Shown: in pieces, positions 25,091-35,155 of the stretch
Numbering within the stretch: the stretch's first letter is position 1
Layout: every line of letters starts with the position of its first letter
DNA from: Terrimonas sp.
GTDB taxonomy: Bacteria; Bacteroidota; Bacteroidia; Chitinophagales; Chitinophagaceae
Assembly (NCBI GenBank): GCA_016125075.1
Contig: WGMO01000013.1
Span: 124,001 to 188,000, forward strand
Length of the DNA: 64,000 bases
Direction: 5' to 3'
Notes under the pieces: generated by a model
Databases searched by the model: none
The model's input: only the letters and a program-made list of their open reading frames with translations
Told to the model about the DNA's origin: nothing
Position numbers and translations under genes: made by a program

Positions 25091-27946
25091 ATGAAACAAA
25101 AATTTTTATTCTTATCCTGTTTTGTCTTACTGGGCAGCCCTTCGATCTGGTCCCAGACAAAACTGGTAGAGAAAGTGACCAAGAAGGGCGACGAAATCGT
25201 GATCCCTTATGAGAAGTACCAGTTGAAAAACGGTCTTACCCTCATCATCCACGAAGACCATAGCGACCCCCTTGTAAGGGTGGATGTTACCTATCACGTA
25301 GGATCGGCCAGGGAAGAGATCGGCAAATCCGGTTTTGCGCATTTCTTTGAACACATGATGTTCCAGGGCAGCGACCATGTGGGCGATGAGCAGCATTTTA
25401 AGATTGTCACCGAATCGGGGGGAACGCTCAACGGCACCACCAACCGGGACCGCACCAATTATTTTGAGACCGTTCCGAATAACCAGCTTGAAAAAATGTT
25501 ATGGCTGGAAGCAGACCGGATGGGCTTTCTCCTGGATGCCGTTACCCAACAGAAATTTGAGATCCAGCGTTCCACGGTAAAGAACGAAAGGGGTCAGAAT
25601 TATGATAACCGACCCTATGGGCTTGCCTTTGAAAAAATGTCACAGGCCTTGTATCCTTACGGGCATCCTTATAGTTGGCTGACCATTGGTTATGTAGAGG
25701 ACCTTGACCGCGTGAATGTAAACGACCTGAAGAACTTTTTCCTTCGCTGGTATGGCCCCAACAATGCGACGCTGACCATCGGCGGCGATCTTAATCCCAA
25801 ACAGGTATTGAAACTGGTTGAAAAATATTTCGGCCCGATTCCTCCCGGACCCAAAGTGGAGAATATGCCAAATATGATTCCGGAGCTCCCCACCCACCGC
25901 TTTGTTTCCTATACGGATAATTATGCGCGGGTACCGGTCATGCTCAAGGTATATCCTACTGTACCGGACCTTCATCCCGATATGGCCGCCTTGGATTGCC
26001 TGGCTGAAATACTCGGACAGGGAAACAATTCCGTTTTATACCAGCAACTGGTCAAAAAACAACTTGCACTCGCCGCCAATGTCAATCATTCCAATTCCGA
26101 ATTATCCGGCGAATTCATGTTCCAGATTGTGCCTTATCCCGGAAAATCACTGGCCTTTATGTATGCCCTGCTGAACAAAGCGCTGGATAGTTTTGAAGCC
26201 CGTGGTGTTACCGACGAAGACATCGCCAAATTCAAGGGACAGAAAGAATCTGAATATATGAACAGGCTGCAAAGTGTTTCCGGCAAGGTAGCACAACTGG
26301 CAGCTTATGAAACCTTTCATAATAATCCCAACCTGATCGGGAAGGAATTGAATATGTACCGCGCTGTGACAAAAGCGGATGTGATGCGGGTTTACAACCA
26401 GTATATCAAGATGAAGCATTGTGTTGTACTGAGCATCCTGACAAAGGGCCAGGAAAAACAGGTAACCGGCGAAAACAATTATACGGTAAGTGAGGACAAT
26501 TATACCCCTCCGAACTATGGGTATGACGGGTTAAAATATGTAAAGGCCAAGGATAAATTTGATCGTAGTGTTCAACCCCCCAGCGGCCCGAACCCTGTCA
26601 TCAAAGTGCCTGCTTTCTGGACAAAGGATATGAACAACGGGATCAAAGTGATCGGAACGGAAAACACAGAACTACCCACCGTTACGATCTCCATAAAAGT
26701 TCCCGGCGGGCATATCATACAGGCCAATGACCTGTCAAAAGCCGGTCTGGCTTCTTTTGCCGCCAATATGATGGATGAGGACACCAAAACAAGATCGGCC
26801 GAAGATTTCAAGAAAGAACTGGAAAAACTGGGCAGCAATATCAATGTGTCGAGCGGATTGGATGGTATCACTTTCCAGGTCTTTTCCCTGAAAAAAAACC
26901 TGGATGCCACCCTGGCATTGCTGGAAGAAAGGATGCTGAGCCCTAAATTTACGGAGGATGCCTTCAGCCGGCTGAAACGGCAATTACTGGAAAGTTTTAA
27001 GCTGAGCAAATCGCAGCCGGCATCCATTGCCAGCAATGTGTTTGATAAAATAAACTATGGCAGCAATAATATCCTGGGTATCAGTCAGCAGGGTACGGAA
27101 GAAACCGTTAAAAATTTCACGCTTCAGGATGTAGAAAACTACTACAATAATTATATGACATCACAGGGTGTGAATGTGGTGGTAGTAGGGGATGTAAAAG
27201 AAGACGAGGTATTACCCAAGCTGGATTTCCTGGATAAACTTCCCAACAAAAAAATCGTGATGCCGGAAATCCCTGCTGCCCCGGCCGTGCAAAAAACGAA
27301 GATCTATTTTGTAGATGTCAAAAATGCCGCACAATCCGAGTTCCGGGTGGGCTATTTAACCGGTCTGAAATACGATGCAACGGGCGATTATTATAAGGCA
27401 TTCCTGACGAACTACCCGCTGGGAGGGGCCTTCAACAGCCGCCTGAACCTGAACCTGCGGGAAGATAAGGGATGGACCTATGGCGCCCGGAGCGGTTTCA
27501 GTGGCGATAAATACAGTGGTGAGTTCGCATTCAGTTCCGGCATCAAGGCACCTGCCTCGGACAGTGCGCTTTCGGAGGTGATCAAGGAACTGAAAAATTA
27601 CCAGGAGAATGGCGTAACGGATGAGGAACTGATGTTTATGAAAAGCGCCCTCGGTCAGATTGATGCCCAGCGCTACGAAACCGGATTCCAAAAAGCAGGA
27701 TTTATCGGCAGGATCCTGGAATATGGCCTGCCCGCCAATTATGTTGAACAGCAAAATGAGATCCTGAAGAATATGACCAAGGAAGAACTGAGTGCGATCG
27801 CCAAAAAATGGATCGATCTCAGCAAAATGAATATTTTACTCGTTGGCGATAAATCGAAGGTTTTACCAACCCTTGAAAAATTCGGCTACGAGATTGTTGA
27901 ACTGGATGTGGACGGTAATCCCGTTAAATCACAGAAAGGATTTTAA
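25091..27946 (+). CDS. M16 family zinc peptidase (two tandem M16 units), exported
   Basis: 951 residues with a signal peptide to about residue 22 (MKQKFLFLSCFVLLGSPSIWSQ). The inverted zinc motif HFFEH is at 84-88 in the first unit, and the third ligand Glu lies about 75 residues later in STVKNERGQNYDNRP. The second unit begins near residue 510 (DMNNGIKVIGTENTELPTVT) and lacks the motif but has the substrate-binding pattern (GWTYGARSGFSG). This is the usual active/inactive two-domain organisation of pitrilysin-like peptidases. It probably degrades peptides in the periplasm. Confidence 0.94.
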   Translation: MKQKFLFLSCFVLLGSPSIWSQTKLVEKVTKKGDEIVIPYEKYQLKNGLTLIIHEDHSDPLVRVDVTYHVGSAREEIGKSGFAHFFEHMMFQGSDHVGDEQHFKIVTESGGTLNGTTNRDRTNYFETVPNNQLEKMLWLEADRMGFLLDAVTQQKFEIQRSTVKNERGQNYDNRPYGLAFEKMSQALYPYGHPYSWLTIGYVEDLDRVNVNDLKNFFLRWYGPNNATLTIGGDLNPKQVLKLVEKYFGPIPPGPKVENMPNMIPELPTHRFVSYTDNYARVPVMLKVYPTVPDLHPDMAALDCLAEILGQGNNSVLYQQLVKKQLALAANVNHSNSELSGEFMFQIVPYPGKSLAFMYALLNKALDSFEARGVTDEDIAKFKGQKESEYMNRLQSVSGKVAQLAAYETFHNNPNLIGKELNMYRAVTKADVMRVYNQYIKMKHCVVLSILTKGQEKQVTGENNYTVSEDNYTPPNYGYDGLKYVKAKDKFDRSVQPPSGPNPVIKVPAFWTKDMNNGIKVIGTENTELPTVTISIKVPGGHIIQANDLSKAGLASFAANMMDEDTKTRSAEDFKKELEKLGSNINVSSGLDGITFQVFSLKKNLDATLALLEERMLSPKFTEDAFSRLKRQLLESFKLSKSQPASIASNVFDKINYGSNNILGISQQGTEETVKNFTLQDVENYYNNYMTSQGVNVVVVGDVKEDEVLPKLDFLDKLPNKKIVMPEIPAAPAVQKTKIYFVDVKNAAQSEFRVGYLTGLKYDATGDYYKAFLTNYPLGGAFNSRLNLNLREDKGWTYGARSGFSGDKYSGEFAFSSGIKAPASDSALSEVIKELKNYQENGVTDEELMFMKSALGQIDAQRYETGFQKAGFIGRILEYGLPANYVEQQNEILKNMTKEELSAIAKKWIDLSKMNILLVGDKSKVLPTLEKFGYEIVELDVDGNPVKSQKGF

Positions 27947-27962
27947 TCCGCCGGTCAATAAC

Positions 27963-27998
27963 AAAAAAAAGCAACGCCCGATGCGTTGCTTTTTTTGT
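27963..27998 (+). terminator. Terminator after the M16 peptidase
   Basis: An A run, GCAACGC, a five-base loop, GCGTTGC and a T run, 17 bases after the stop. Confidence 0.92.
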
Positions 27999-28070
27999 TT
28001 TGGGGTTACAGCCCCATTCAATATCAGTTACTTATATTCAAACCTGTACTAAGCCAGGAAACATTTGCAT

Positions 28071-28141
28071 AAAAAAGGCGACCCCCATTGTAAGCATAAG
28101 CAGTCATCAAAAGATTTGGGGGGTCGCTTTTATTTCACCTT
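28071..28141 (-). terminator. Long-loop inverted repeat, possible terminator of the RND operon
   Basis: GCGACCCCC (28078-28086) pairs with GGGGGTCGC (28129-28137) across a 42-base loop. An A run lies outside the left arm, which is a T run when read on the minus strand, the direction of the RND operon that ends at 28193. The long loop makes the role uncertain. Confidence 0.45.
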
Positions 28142-28192
28142 CTCCCGCCTGACGGGATAAAACCAACTATATCAACCAAGACAAGGCCCATT

Positions 28193-31100
28193 TTAATTTC
28201 GCTGCTTCAATTTTCCCATCCACACCGGTTTTCCCTGGATTTTTCTAACCAGGAACATGATTCCAACGAAAATAAAGAAAAGCGGACCGGTGAATCCCAG
28301 CAATGCCACGAACTTAGTGCCATAAAACCTGCTCATCGGTCTCCTGAGCCTTTCTGAGATCAGGTACATACTTGGCACCATCACCAGGGTCAGGAAAAAT
28401 GCGAAAATGAGCCCGAATATGATGGTCCAGGACAACGGGCCCCAGAAAACCACGCTATCACCGCCAAAGAAAATGGCGGGGTCAAGATGACGGAACAGGC
28501 CTACAAAGTCGATATTCAGACCAACAGCAAGTGGTAACAGACCCAGCATGGTAGCCAATGCGGTCAACATGACCGGGATGATCCTGATCTTACCCGCCTG
28601 GATGGCTGCTTCCCTTGTCCGCATACCTCTTCCCCTTAGCTCATCAGTGAATTCGATCAGCAGGATACCATTCTTGATCACGATACCGGCCAGGCCGATG
28701 ATGCCCACGCCCAGCATGATGGTCGCCACAGTCATACCAGTGATCGCATATCCCAGCAGGACCCCGATGATGGAAAAGAAGATCTCTGTCAATACAATAA
28801 AGGGTTTACTGAGACTATTGAATTGGGTCACGAGGATCAGGAATATCAGCAATAAGGCATAAATCAGTGATGTGCCCAGGAAACTCATTGTTTCCTGTTG
28901 CTGTTCACTCACCCCGCTTTGCCGCACAGTGACGTCCGGTGGTACTTTGTAAACCGTTTTGAACTCGGCAATCTTCACCGCAAGGGCCTTATTGATGATC
29001 TGCGTTTGTGATTCATCCAATACATTTGACTGTAACTGAATGGTACGTTTCAGATTTTTACGCCGGATGGCACCGGAGGTGTTCGTGTACTCGATCTTAG
29101 CAATGGCATTCAAGGGTATCTGTTTAATGGCCATTGTAGTGAAATCACGGAAGGTGATCCGCATATTCATCAGGTCGGTGATATTATTACGGACCAGGTC
29201 GCTGTACCGCAACTGGATCTTGTATTCATCTTCATTATCCTTTAACTTACTCACCTCCTTACCAAATACAGCTGTACGAATCTCCATCCCCACCTGGGCT
29301 GTACTGATACCTTCAATCAGGGCTTTTTCCCGATCCAGGGTTATTGATATTTCCGGGTTATTGACATCCACATCCATGTTCAGGCTTTCGATACCCTCCA
29401 CCTTATTCGTGTCGATAAAATTCTTGAGGGCGGTGGCCACTTTAGCGATTGATTCAAAATTATCTCCTGCAATTTCAACATTCACCGGCGGGTCGGTGGG
29501 AGGGCCATTATCTTCCTGGTTCACGGTCACTTCACCGCCGGGTATGCCCTGCACCGCCTCCCTGACAGCAGCCAGGTAAGGTTTCGTGCTTTTGCCATGC
29601 CGATCCTCAAATTCAACAAAGGAGACCTGAACCCTTCCCAGGTTAGGTTGTACGCTGCGGTTATTATCTCTGGGATTATTGGCACTAACAGCCACATTGG
29701 CGATCACACTTTCCACGATCGAACCCGGTGCACCGGGTTGCTGGTCACCCAGCACCTTATAGACCCTTTTTTCCAGTTCATGGGTTACAGAATCCGTGTA
29801 TTTTATATCTGTTCCTACCGGCATCTTTAAATACACATAGATAAAATGCGGGTCACCGGTGGGAAAGAAGGTTTGACGGCCCTGTGTCCTGGCGAGGAAA
29901 AGACCTATTGAAACCGGAAATAAAAGGAACAAAGATACCAGCAACCAGGCCGGTCTTTTTCCTTTCAATACCCATTTCAAAAGGTTTTCATAATGACTCA
30001 TCAACCAGGGCAGGACCCTGTTTTGAAAAGTATGGATGATACCTCTCAGCATAAAAACATTCAGCATAGAGAGAATGGGTAAGAGCAGCATGAAATTGGC
30101 AAAGCCATGCCAGCCGGCCAGGTGCAATAAGACCCCGAATCCGATAAAGGCCCAAAACCACCATTTACGGAATAGTTGTCGCTTTGGCATTTCATGTTCT
30201 TTGCCCTCGGGTTTCATAAAACTCACGGCAAAAACCGGGTTAAAAATAAACGCTACGATAAGGGAGGCTGCAAGGGTAAGGATCAGCATGGTTGGCAGGT
30301 AGATCATAAACTTACCAATCAGCCCCTTCCATAACAATAATGGAAAGAAGGGCGCCAGGGTGGTGAGTGTACCCGCCAGTACCGGAACAAAGATTTCTCC
30401 GGCTGCTTCTTTAGCAGACCGAATGATAGGGATTTTTCCATTATTATAAATCCGGTGTGTGTTTTCAATCACCACGATCGCATCATCCACGATGATACCC
30501 AACCCGAACAGGAGGGCAAACAGCACAATGAAATTCAAGGTAAGCGGTGTACCCACCACAAAATCGCCGATGGGTAAAAAGAGGAAAGCCACGAAAACGC
30601 TGAGTGGAACACTCAGGGCCACGAAGAAGGCATTGGTGACTCCCATGAAAAACATCAATACCAGCAATACCAGAATAAACCCGATCACAATGGTATTGAC
30701 CAGGTCGGTAAAAGAGGTTTCTGTCTGCTTGCTCTGGTCGCCGGTGATCACCACTTTTAACTGTTCAGCCGGCGGGATCTCCCCTTTCAATTGCATGTCG
30801 GCAATCACTTCTTTCACATGCGCCGCTGCATCAATCAGGTTTTCACCCGAACGTTTCACAATATTGATGGTGATAACATTTTTCCCATCCAGCCGGGCAT
30901 AACTGTCTTTTTCCTTCACGGTATCTTTCACTTCTGCGATATCACGCAGGTAGATGGGCGCCCCCTGGATATTTTTGATCACGATATTCCGCATATCAAG
31001 AGCGGAATTGAACTGTCCTTTCACCCGCAGGGTCCTTTTCATATTTCCCACTTCAATCTGGCCACCACTGATATCGTTGTTCTCCCGGCTAATAGCATTT

Positions 31101-31756
31101 TCAATATCGGAAAAAGAAAGCCTGGCCAACTGCATTTTAAATGGATCCACATTCACCTGGATCTCCCGTTCGGGTGCACCAACAATATCAGCCCGGGTCA
31201 CTTCCCGGAGATCTTCAAACCGGTCTTGCATCTTGTCGGCAAACTCCTTCAGTTTGATAGGATCATAATCACCGCTAATATTGATATACATGATCGGCAT
31301 TTCGCTGAACGCGAATTCCTGTACATCGGGTTGCTGGGTCAGGTCGGTTGGCAGGTCAGTCTTTGCCTTATCAACTGCATCCTTCACTTTCTGCTTGGCA
31401 ATATCCGTTTTCACATCGGTTTCAAACTCAACGGTGATGAGTGAAAAATCCTGCTGGGATATCGAAGTGACCTTATTGACTTTAGCACCGGAAATACCTT
31501 TCACCTGCTTTTCAATGGGGCGGGTCACCAGGTTCTCAATGTCTTTAGGAGAGTTCCCTACATACACCGTCGCCACAGAGATCGTGGGCACAACGATATC
31601 GGGAAACTGTTCTTTGGGAAGAGTATTGAACTTATTCAATCCATACAGGGTAATGAGTATGGCCACAATATAAATCACCGTGGTATTATCGACCGACCAG
31701 CTGGTGGGTTTAAACTGTTTGAATTTATTGCCAATTCCCTCTATAAAATTCTTCAT
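28193..31756 (-). CDS. RND family efflux permease (AcrB-like)
   Basis: 1187 residues, longer than AcrB (1049). Inner-membrane proton-driven pump. The transmembrane proton-relay motif GIIVDDAIVVIENTHR has the two Asp at 424-425. Typical features are the N-terminal FPDIVVPTISVATVYVGNSP and the porter-domain repeats. The second half has GITVATIMLGVGIIGLAGIVIKNGILLIEF and a transporter core near residues 1000-1100. The extra length comes from added hydrophobic segments in the middle (about 530-580) and at the C-terminus (FVALLGFTGPLFFIFVGIMF). The latter are frequent in Bacteroidota members. It follows the adaptor gene after 28 bases and is the last gene of the operon. Confidence 0.94.
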   Translation of the reverse strand: MKNFIEGIGNKFKQFKPTSWSVDNTTVIYIVAILITLYGLNKFNTLPKEQFPDIVVPTISVATVYVGNSPKDIENLVTRPIEKQVKGISGAKVNKVTSISQQDFSLITVEFETDVKTDIAKQKVKDAVDKAKTDLPTDLTQQPDVQEFAFSEMPIMYINISGDYDPIKLKEFADKMQDRFEDLREVTRADIVGAPEREIQVNVDPFKMQLARLSFSDIENAISRENNDISGGQIEVGNMKRTLRVKGQFNSALDMRNIVIKNIQGAPIYLRDIAEVKDTVKEKDSYARLDGKNVITINIVKRSGENLIDAAAHVKEVIADMQLKGEIPPAEQLKVVITGDQSKQTETSFTDLVNTIVIGFILVLLVLMFFMGVTNAFFVALSVPLSVFVAFLFLPIGDFVVGTPLTLNFIVLFALLFGLGIIVDDAIVVIENTHRIYNNGKIPIIRSAKEAAGEIFVPVLAGTLTTLAPFFPLLLWKGLIGKFMIYLPTMLILTLAASLIVAFIFNPVFAVSFMKPEGKEHEMPKRQLFRKWWFWAFIGFGVLLHLAGWHGFANFMLLLPILSMLNVFMLRGIIHTFQNRVLPWLMSHYENLLKWVLKGKRPAWLLVSLFLLFPVSIGLFLARTQGRQTFFPTGDPHFIYVYLKMPVGTDIKYTDSVTHELEKRVYKVLGDQQPGAPGSIVESVIANVAVSANNPRDNNRSVQPNLGRVQVSFVEFEDRHGKSTKPYLAAVREAVQGIPGGEVTVNQEDNGPPTDPPVNVEIAGDNFESIAKVATALKNFIDTNKVEGIESLNMDVDVNNPEISITLDREKALIEGISTAQVGMEIRTAVFGKEVSKLKDNEDEYKIQLRYSDLVRNNITDLMNMRITFRDFTTMAIKQIPLNAIAKIEYTNTSGAIRRKNLKRTIQLQSNVLDESQTQIINKALAVKIAEFKTVYKVPPDVTVRQSGVSEQQQETMSFLGTSLIYALLLIFLILVTQFNSLSKPFIVLTEIFFSIIGVLLGYAITGMTVATIMLGVGIIGLAGIVIKNGILLIEFTDELRGRGMRTREAAIQAGKIRIIPVMLTALATMLGLLPLAVGLNIDFVGLFRHLDPAIFFGGDSVVFWGPLSWTIIFGLIFAFFLTLVMVPSMYLISERLRRPMSRFYGTKFVALLGFTGPLFFIFVGIMFLVRKIQGKPVWMGKLKQRN

Positions 31757-31784
31757 AATTATTTTTTAGAAGTCAGTTTTGGGT

Positions 31785-32966
31785 TTATTTTTCTTCAGCA
31801 GCGATGGACTGGCCTTCATAGAGATTCTGGTATCCCTGTGTGACCAACTGCTCACCTTCCTGTAAACCGGATTTGATCTCAATGCCATCACCAAAAGACT
31901 CGCCTGTTACAACGGGTCTTTTCACAGCCACCGATCTGTTGCCTTTTTTCTCCATCACAAATACATAGCGGCCTTTTTCATCAGACTGGATCGTATTGAG
32001 GGGAACAACAATTGTTTTGGGGACCGAATAATCCAGGATCTTCATAATAGCGACCTGGTTGGGTTTTAAACCACCGGTATTGGACAATTTTGCTTCCACA
32101 ACAAATCCACGGGTGCTCGGATCGATGGTCTGGCTGATCAGGGAAACAGTACTATTGATCACACGGTTACCTGCATCCGGGATGATCACCTGAACGGGAG
32201 TGCCTTTATGCACCCTTGTGATATAGTTTTCGGGAATATTCGCCATGATCTTCATGTTACTCGTATTCACAATCCTGATATCCATGGGAGGCGCTCCGGT
32301 GAAGATCTCGCCCACCCTGATATTCACTTCATCGGCAATACCACTCATTTCAGCATATACATTGGTAAAATCCAGCTGTTCTTTTACAGTCCCCAGCTGT
32401 TTTTCCAGGGATTCAACATTGGTCTTTGCGGTCAGCAGCTGCACTTCAGTACCGATATTCTCTTTCCAAAGGTTTTGCTGGCGCTGGTAGATATCCTTTG
32501 CAAAGTTCAACTGGGTCTGGATACCCTCGATCTGCTTCCGGATCAAACCGTCATCCAGTTTCAGCAATAACTGCCCTTTCTTCACATAGCTACCTTCCTT
32601 TACATAGATGGCTTTTACCTGTCCGGCCTGCATGGCGCCACCGCGCGGGGTGACATAGGCGATATCTTCGGCATCCACTTTTCCCTGGAGTTCGATAAAA
32701 TGATTGAATTCCTGGGTACTGAGCGGGGATACGGTAACAAGACGTGCATTACCGGTAGCGGCCAGTGGGTCTAAGCGGTTGATCTCCTCCTGCAGGTTGG
32801 TGATCTGCTGGTTCAATTCATCATGCTGCTTTTTAAGCTGTTCCAGTTTCGCCTTCTTATCACTCAGGTCGCCCTTCCCTTCCCTGGCTGATCCGCCGCC
32901 GCAGGCACTGATGATAACCGGTATGGCCGCTGTTAATATCCATGACTTGATTTGCATACTATTCAA
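31785..32966 (-). CDS. RND periplasmic adaptor, lipoprotein (membrane fusion protein)
   Basis: 393 residues. A lipobox (PVIISAC, Cys22) predicts an inner-membrane lipoprotein. A coiled-coil stretch follows at about 35-67 (KKAKLEQLKKQHDELNQQIT). The biotinyl/lipoyl-like segment is seen in KAIYVKEGSYVKKGQLLLKLDD, with a helical hairpin after it. Beta-barrel and membrane-proximal domains (NYITRVHKGTPVQVIIPD, VPLNTIQSDEKGRYVFV, VTQGYQNLYEGQSI) complete the HlyD/AcrA architecture. It bridges the RND pump and the TolC-like channel encoded on either side. Start alternatives lie three codons apart. Confidence 0.93.
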   Translation of the reverse strand: MNSMQIKSWILTAAIPVIISACGGGSAREGKGDLSDKKAKLEQLKKQHDELNQQITNLQEEINRLDPLAATGNARLVTVSPLSTQEFNHFIELQGKVDAEDIAYVTPRGGAMQAGQVKAIYVKEGSYVKKGQLLLKLDDGLIRKQIEGIQTQLNFAKDIYQRQQNLWKENIGTEVQLLTAKTNVESLEKQLGTVKEQLDFTNVYAEMSGIADEVNIRVGEIFTGAPPMDIRIVNTSNMKIMANIPENYITRVHKGTPVQVIIPDAGNRVINSTVSLISQTIDPSTRGFVVEAKLSNTGGLKPNQVAIMKILDYSVPKTIVVPLNTIQSDEKGRYVFVMEKKGNRSVAVKRPVVTGESFGDGIEIKSGLQEGEQLVTQGYQNLYEGQSIAAEEK

Positions 32967-32986
32967 TTTATAATGGTTAATGTTTT

Positions 32987-34390
32987 TTATAATTTTCCGG
33001 TGGCTTTCATATAATCCACTTTCGCGATGATGGCATCATATAAAGCGCTGATATAATTGGTTTGTGCCGATTTCAGATCGGTTTGTGCCTGTGTGATCTC
33101 CAGTGCAGAACCGGTACCGATCTCATATTTCTTCTTAGTCTGGTTATAGACTTTTTCCGCCAGTTCCATATTCTGTTTCTGGTAGTCCATACTGATGATG
33201 GCGGACCGGAAATTGAGCTGGGCGGCCAACACTTCCTGGTCGATATTCAGTTTCAGCGCCTCCACCTGGTTGTTGGTTTTTTCCAGTTCGATCTGGGTTT
33301 GCGCAATTTTAGATCGCATGGCGAACCCGTTAAAAATCGGAACATTAATGTTCAGGTTGATGGAGGATACGGTGAACCAGTCCCCTTTTCCAAAAAAATC
33401 GAATTTACTCCGCTGGGCATTCTTGAAATAGGAGCCGGACAGGCTGATGGTCGGGATCTGGCTCAGCTGGTAACGCCGGATATTGAATTCCGCCAGTTTC
33501 TTACCAAGGGCGGCATACTGGAATTCCGGACGGTCATTATAGTTATAGGCCGCCATTTCAAGCGCCCCGTCTTTGATCAGGTCATCACTGATGGAATCGG
33601 TCAGTACCAGGGTGTCTTTGACGGGCATCCCCATCAGCACTTTCAGGCCGAGGAACCCCGTTTCAATTCCGTTCAGTGCCTTTCTTTTTTCCGTATTCAG
33701 GTTGGAGAGCTGTACCTGCTGTTTATCCATATCCAGTTTTTCCACAAATCCATTTTCGTACATCAGTTTTGTGTCCTTTGATAATTTTTCAATCAGTGCA
33801 ATATTGGCATCCAGCAGGGCGATCTGTCTTTTGCTCACCAATAACTGGTAATAGATCTTATGGATATTGGCCTTGATATTTTCCTGGGTGATCTCGGTAT
33901 TCTTGGCACTCCATTCCAAAGCCGTCTTCCGGGCCTTTAAACCCACGAAGACCTGCCCGTCGAAAAGCAGCTGAGTCAGGGAGACCCCGATATTGGAAGA
34001 ATATTTTGTACCGAACTGCGCCTGGATAAACCCGAAATCGGTGGGCGACACGATGGTATTGCCATTCCCGTCTTTGACGCCTTCATCTTCAAGCACCCCA
34101 TAAGTGGCGGCGGCAATAAAGTTGGGAAAGGACATGGTGGCAACATTCGGGTTGTAGGTGGAACTGATGGTACCGTTGATATGCGGGTAAGCCGCTGCCG
34201 TAAATTCATCATTGACCGCAGCCTGATGCTTTACATCCAGTAATGCATTCTTTACCTGCACACTGTTTTTCATCGCATAATCCACCGTTTGCTGCAATGA
34301 AAAATCATGTCGTTCCTGCGCAGTTGCTGGCAAAAGGAGAAAGGTTAATGGTAGGAAAAAAAGCAATTTTCCTGTTGGTTTTAGTTTCAT
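32987..34390 (-). CDS. TolC family outer-membrane efflux channel
   Basis: 467 residues with a signal peptide (MKLKPTGKLLFFLPLTFLLLPATAQ). Two OEP repeats are visible, each with a long coiled-coil helix pair: HDFSLQQTVDYAMKNSVQVKNA...LSKDTKLMYENGFVEKLDMDK and LAEFNIRRYQLSQIPTISLSGSYF...KKYEIGTGSALEITQAQTDLKSAQ. It forms the exit duct for the adjacent RND pump. Gene order tolC-adaptor-pump behind a tetR gene, all on the minus strand with gaps of 7-28 bases, indicates one operon. Confidence 0.93.
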   Translation of the reverse strand: MKLKPTGKLLFFLPLTFLLLPATAQERHDFSLQQTVDYAMKNSVQVKNALLDVKHQAAVNDEFTAAAYPHINGTISSTYNPNVATMSFPNFIAAATYGVLEDEGVKDGNGNTIVSPTDFGFIQAQFGTKYSSNIGVSLTQLLFDGQVFVGLKARKTALEWSAKNTEITQENIKANIHKIYYQLLVSKRQIALLDANIALIEKLSKDTKLMYENGFVEKLDMDKQQVQLSNLNTEKRKALNGIETGFLGLKVLMGMPVKDTLVLTDSISDDLIKDGALEMAAYNYNDRPEFQYAALGKKLAEFNIRRYQLSQIPTISLSGSYFKNAQRSKFDFFGKGDWFTVSSINLNINVPIFNGFAMRSKIAQTQIELEKTNNQVEALKLNIDQEVLAAQLNFRSAIISMDYQKQNMELAEKVYNQTKKKYEIGTGSALEITQAQTDLKSAQTNYISALYDAIIAKVDYMKATGKL

Positions 34391-34397
34391 ATATCCG

Positions 34398-35015
34398 TCA
34401 TTTATTGATAATAAGCTCTTTTTTATATTTCTGGATCAGCTTGTAGCCTTTAGGGGTGGCGACTCCATACACAAAATGTTCCATAATCTCCTGTGTAATG
34501 GCAGCCACATTGTACTTGCCCGAGGGAAAAACATCCATATTAAAAGGGATAAACATCGATTCCAGTCTGAATTTGGATATGATATCGATATCCAGTTCCG
34601 GCCGGTAGAGTTCTTCGCGGAGCCCTCTTTCGATATTGGCGCGCACAATGTTCAGCATGAACTCATTTTTGTGTTTTTCAAAATGAGCATAGGCCCCGGG
34701 ATGAAATTTCTGCAGGTCAAACAGTACTACCGGGTTCATGTTCCGGAGCTGTTCCAGTACAAAACCCATGATCCTGAAGATCTCTTCAACGGCATTGGCC
34801 GATTGCCCGCAGGCTTCCCGGCAGTCCTGCTCATCTTTCATGATATCATGCAAAACCACATCATTGATCAGTTCTTCCTTATCCGCAAAATGCTGGTAGA
34901 GGGTTTTCTTGCTCATCCCCAGCTGACCAGCAATCTCATCCATGGAAACAGACCGGATCCCAAACCGCATGAACATCTCAAATGCCTTTTCCCTTATTCT
35001 TTCTTTTATTTCCAT
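34398..35015 (-). CDS. TetR/AcrR family transcriptional regulator
   Basis: 205 residues. The N-terminal helix-turn-helix is clear: IREKAFEMFMRFGIRSVSMDEIAGQLGMSKKTLYQHFADKEEL at about 5-50. The ligand-binding helices follow. It is the first gene of the efflux operon, seven bases before tolC, and its promoter is covered by an 11-bp dyad (35040-35071), so it probably represses itself and the pump genes until an effector binds. The effector is unknown. Confidence 0.94.
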   Translation of the reverse strand: MEIKERIREKAFEMFMRFGIRSVSMDEIAGQLGMSKKTLYQHFADKEELINDVVLHDIMKDEQDCREACGQSANAVEEIFRIMGFVLEQLRNMNPVVLFDLQKFHPGAYAHFEKHKNEFMLNIVRANIERGLREELYRPELDIDIISKFRLESMFIPFNMDVFPSGKYNVAAITQEIMEHFVYGVATPKGYKLIQKYKKELIINK

Positions 35016-35032
35016 AATTGCAAAATCGGACG

Positions 35033-35063
35033 CAAAACTATGGAAACTTTAAACGTTGCCAAA
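35033..35063 (-). promoter_or_regulatory. Promoter of the tetR-efflux operon
   Basis: Read on the minus strand, TTTG (35060-35063) and a perfect TAGTTTTG box (35033-35040) are separated by 19 bases. The tetR ATG at 35015 lies 17 bases downstream. This is among the best Bacteroidota promoter matches in the window. Confidence 0.8.
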
Positions 35064-35071
35064 GTTTCCAT
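35040..35071. promoter_or_regulatory. Candidate TetR operator
   Basis: A perfect inverted repeat has arms ATGGAAACTTT (35040-35050) and AAAGTTTCCAT (35061-35071) around a 10-base spacer. It covers the -33 element and touches the -7 box of the tetR promoter, an ideal position for repression by steric block. Confidence 0.75.
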
Positions 35072-35155
35072 CAAGAAATATAACCACTGATAACATAAAT
35101 TTCACATCCGTCTCCGGGATAAAATTGGTTTATCTTTAAGCCTAAAATCAAGAAA

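Noticed and set aside
28141-28160. Short palindrome TCCCGCCTGACGGGA as another copy of the 28-bp element at 50412.
   Set aside because: Only the outer CCCG and the CTGACGGG core are shared; too short to claim a relation.
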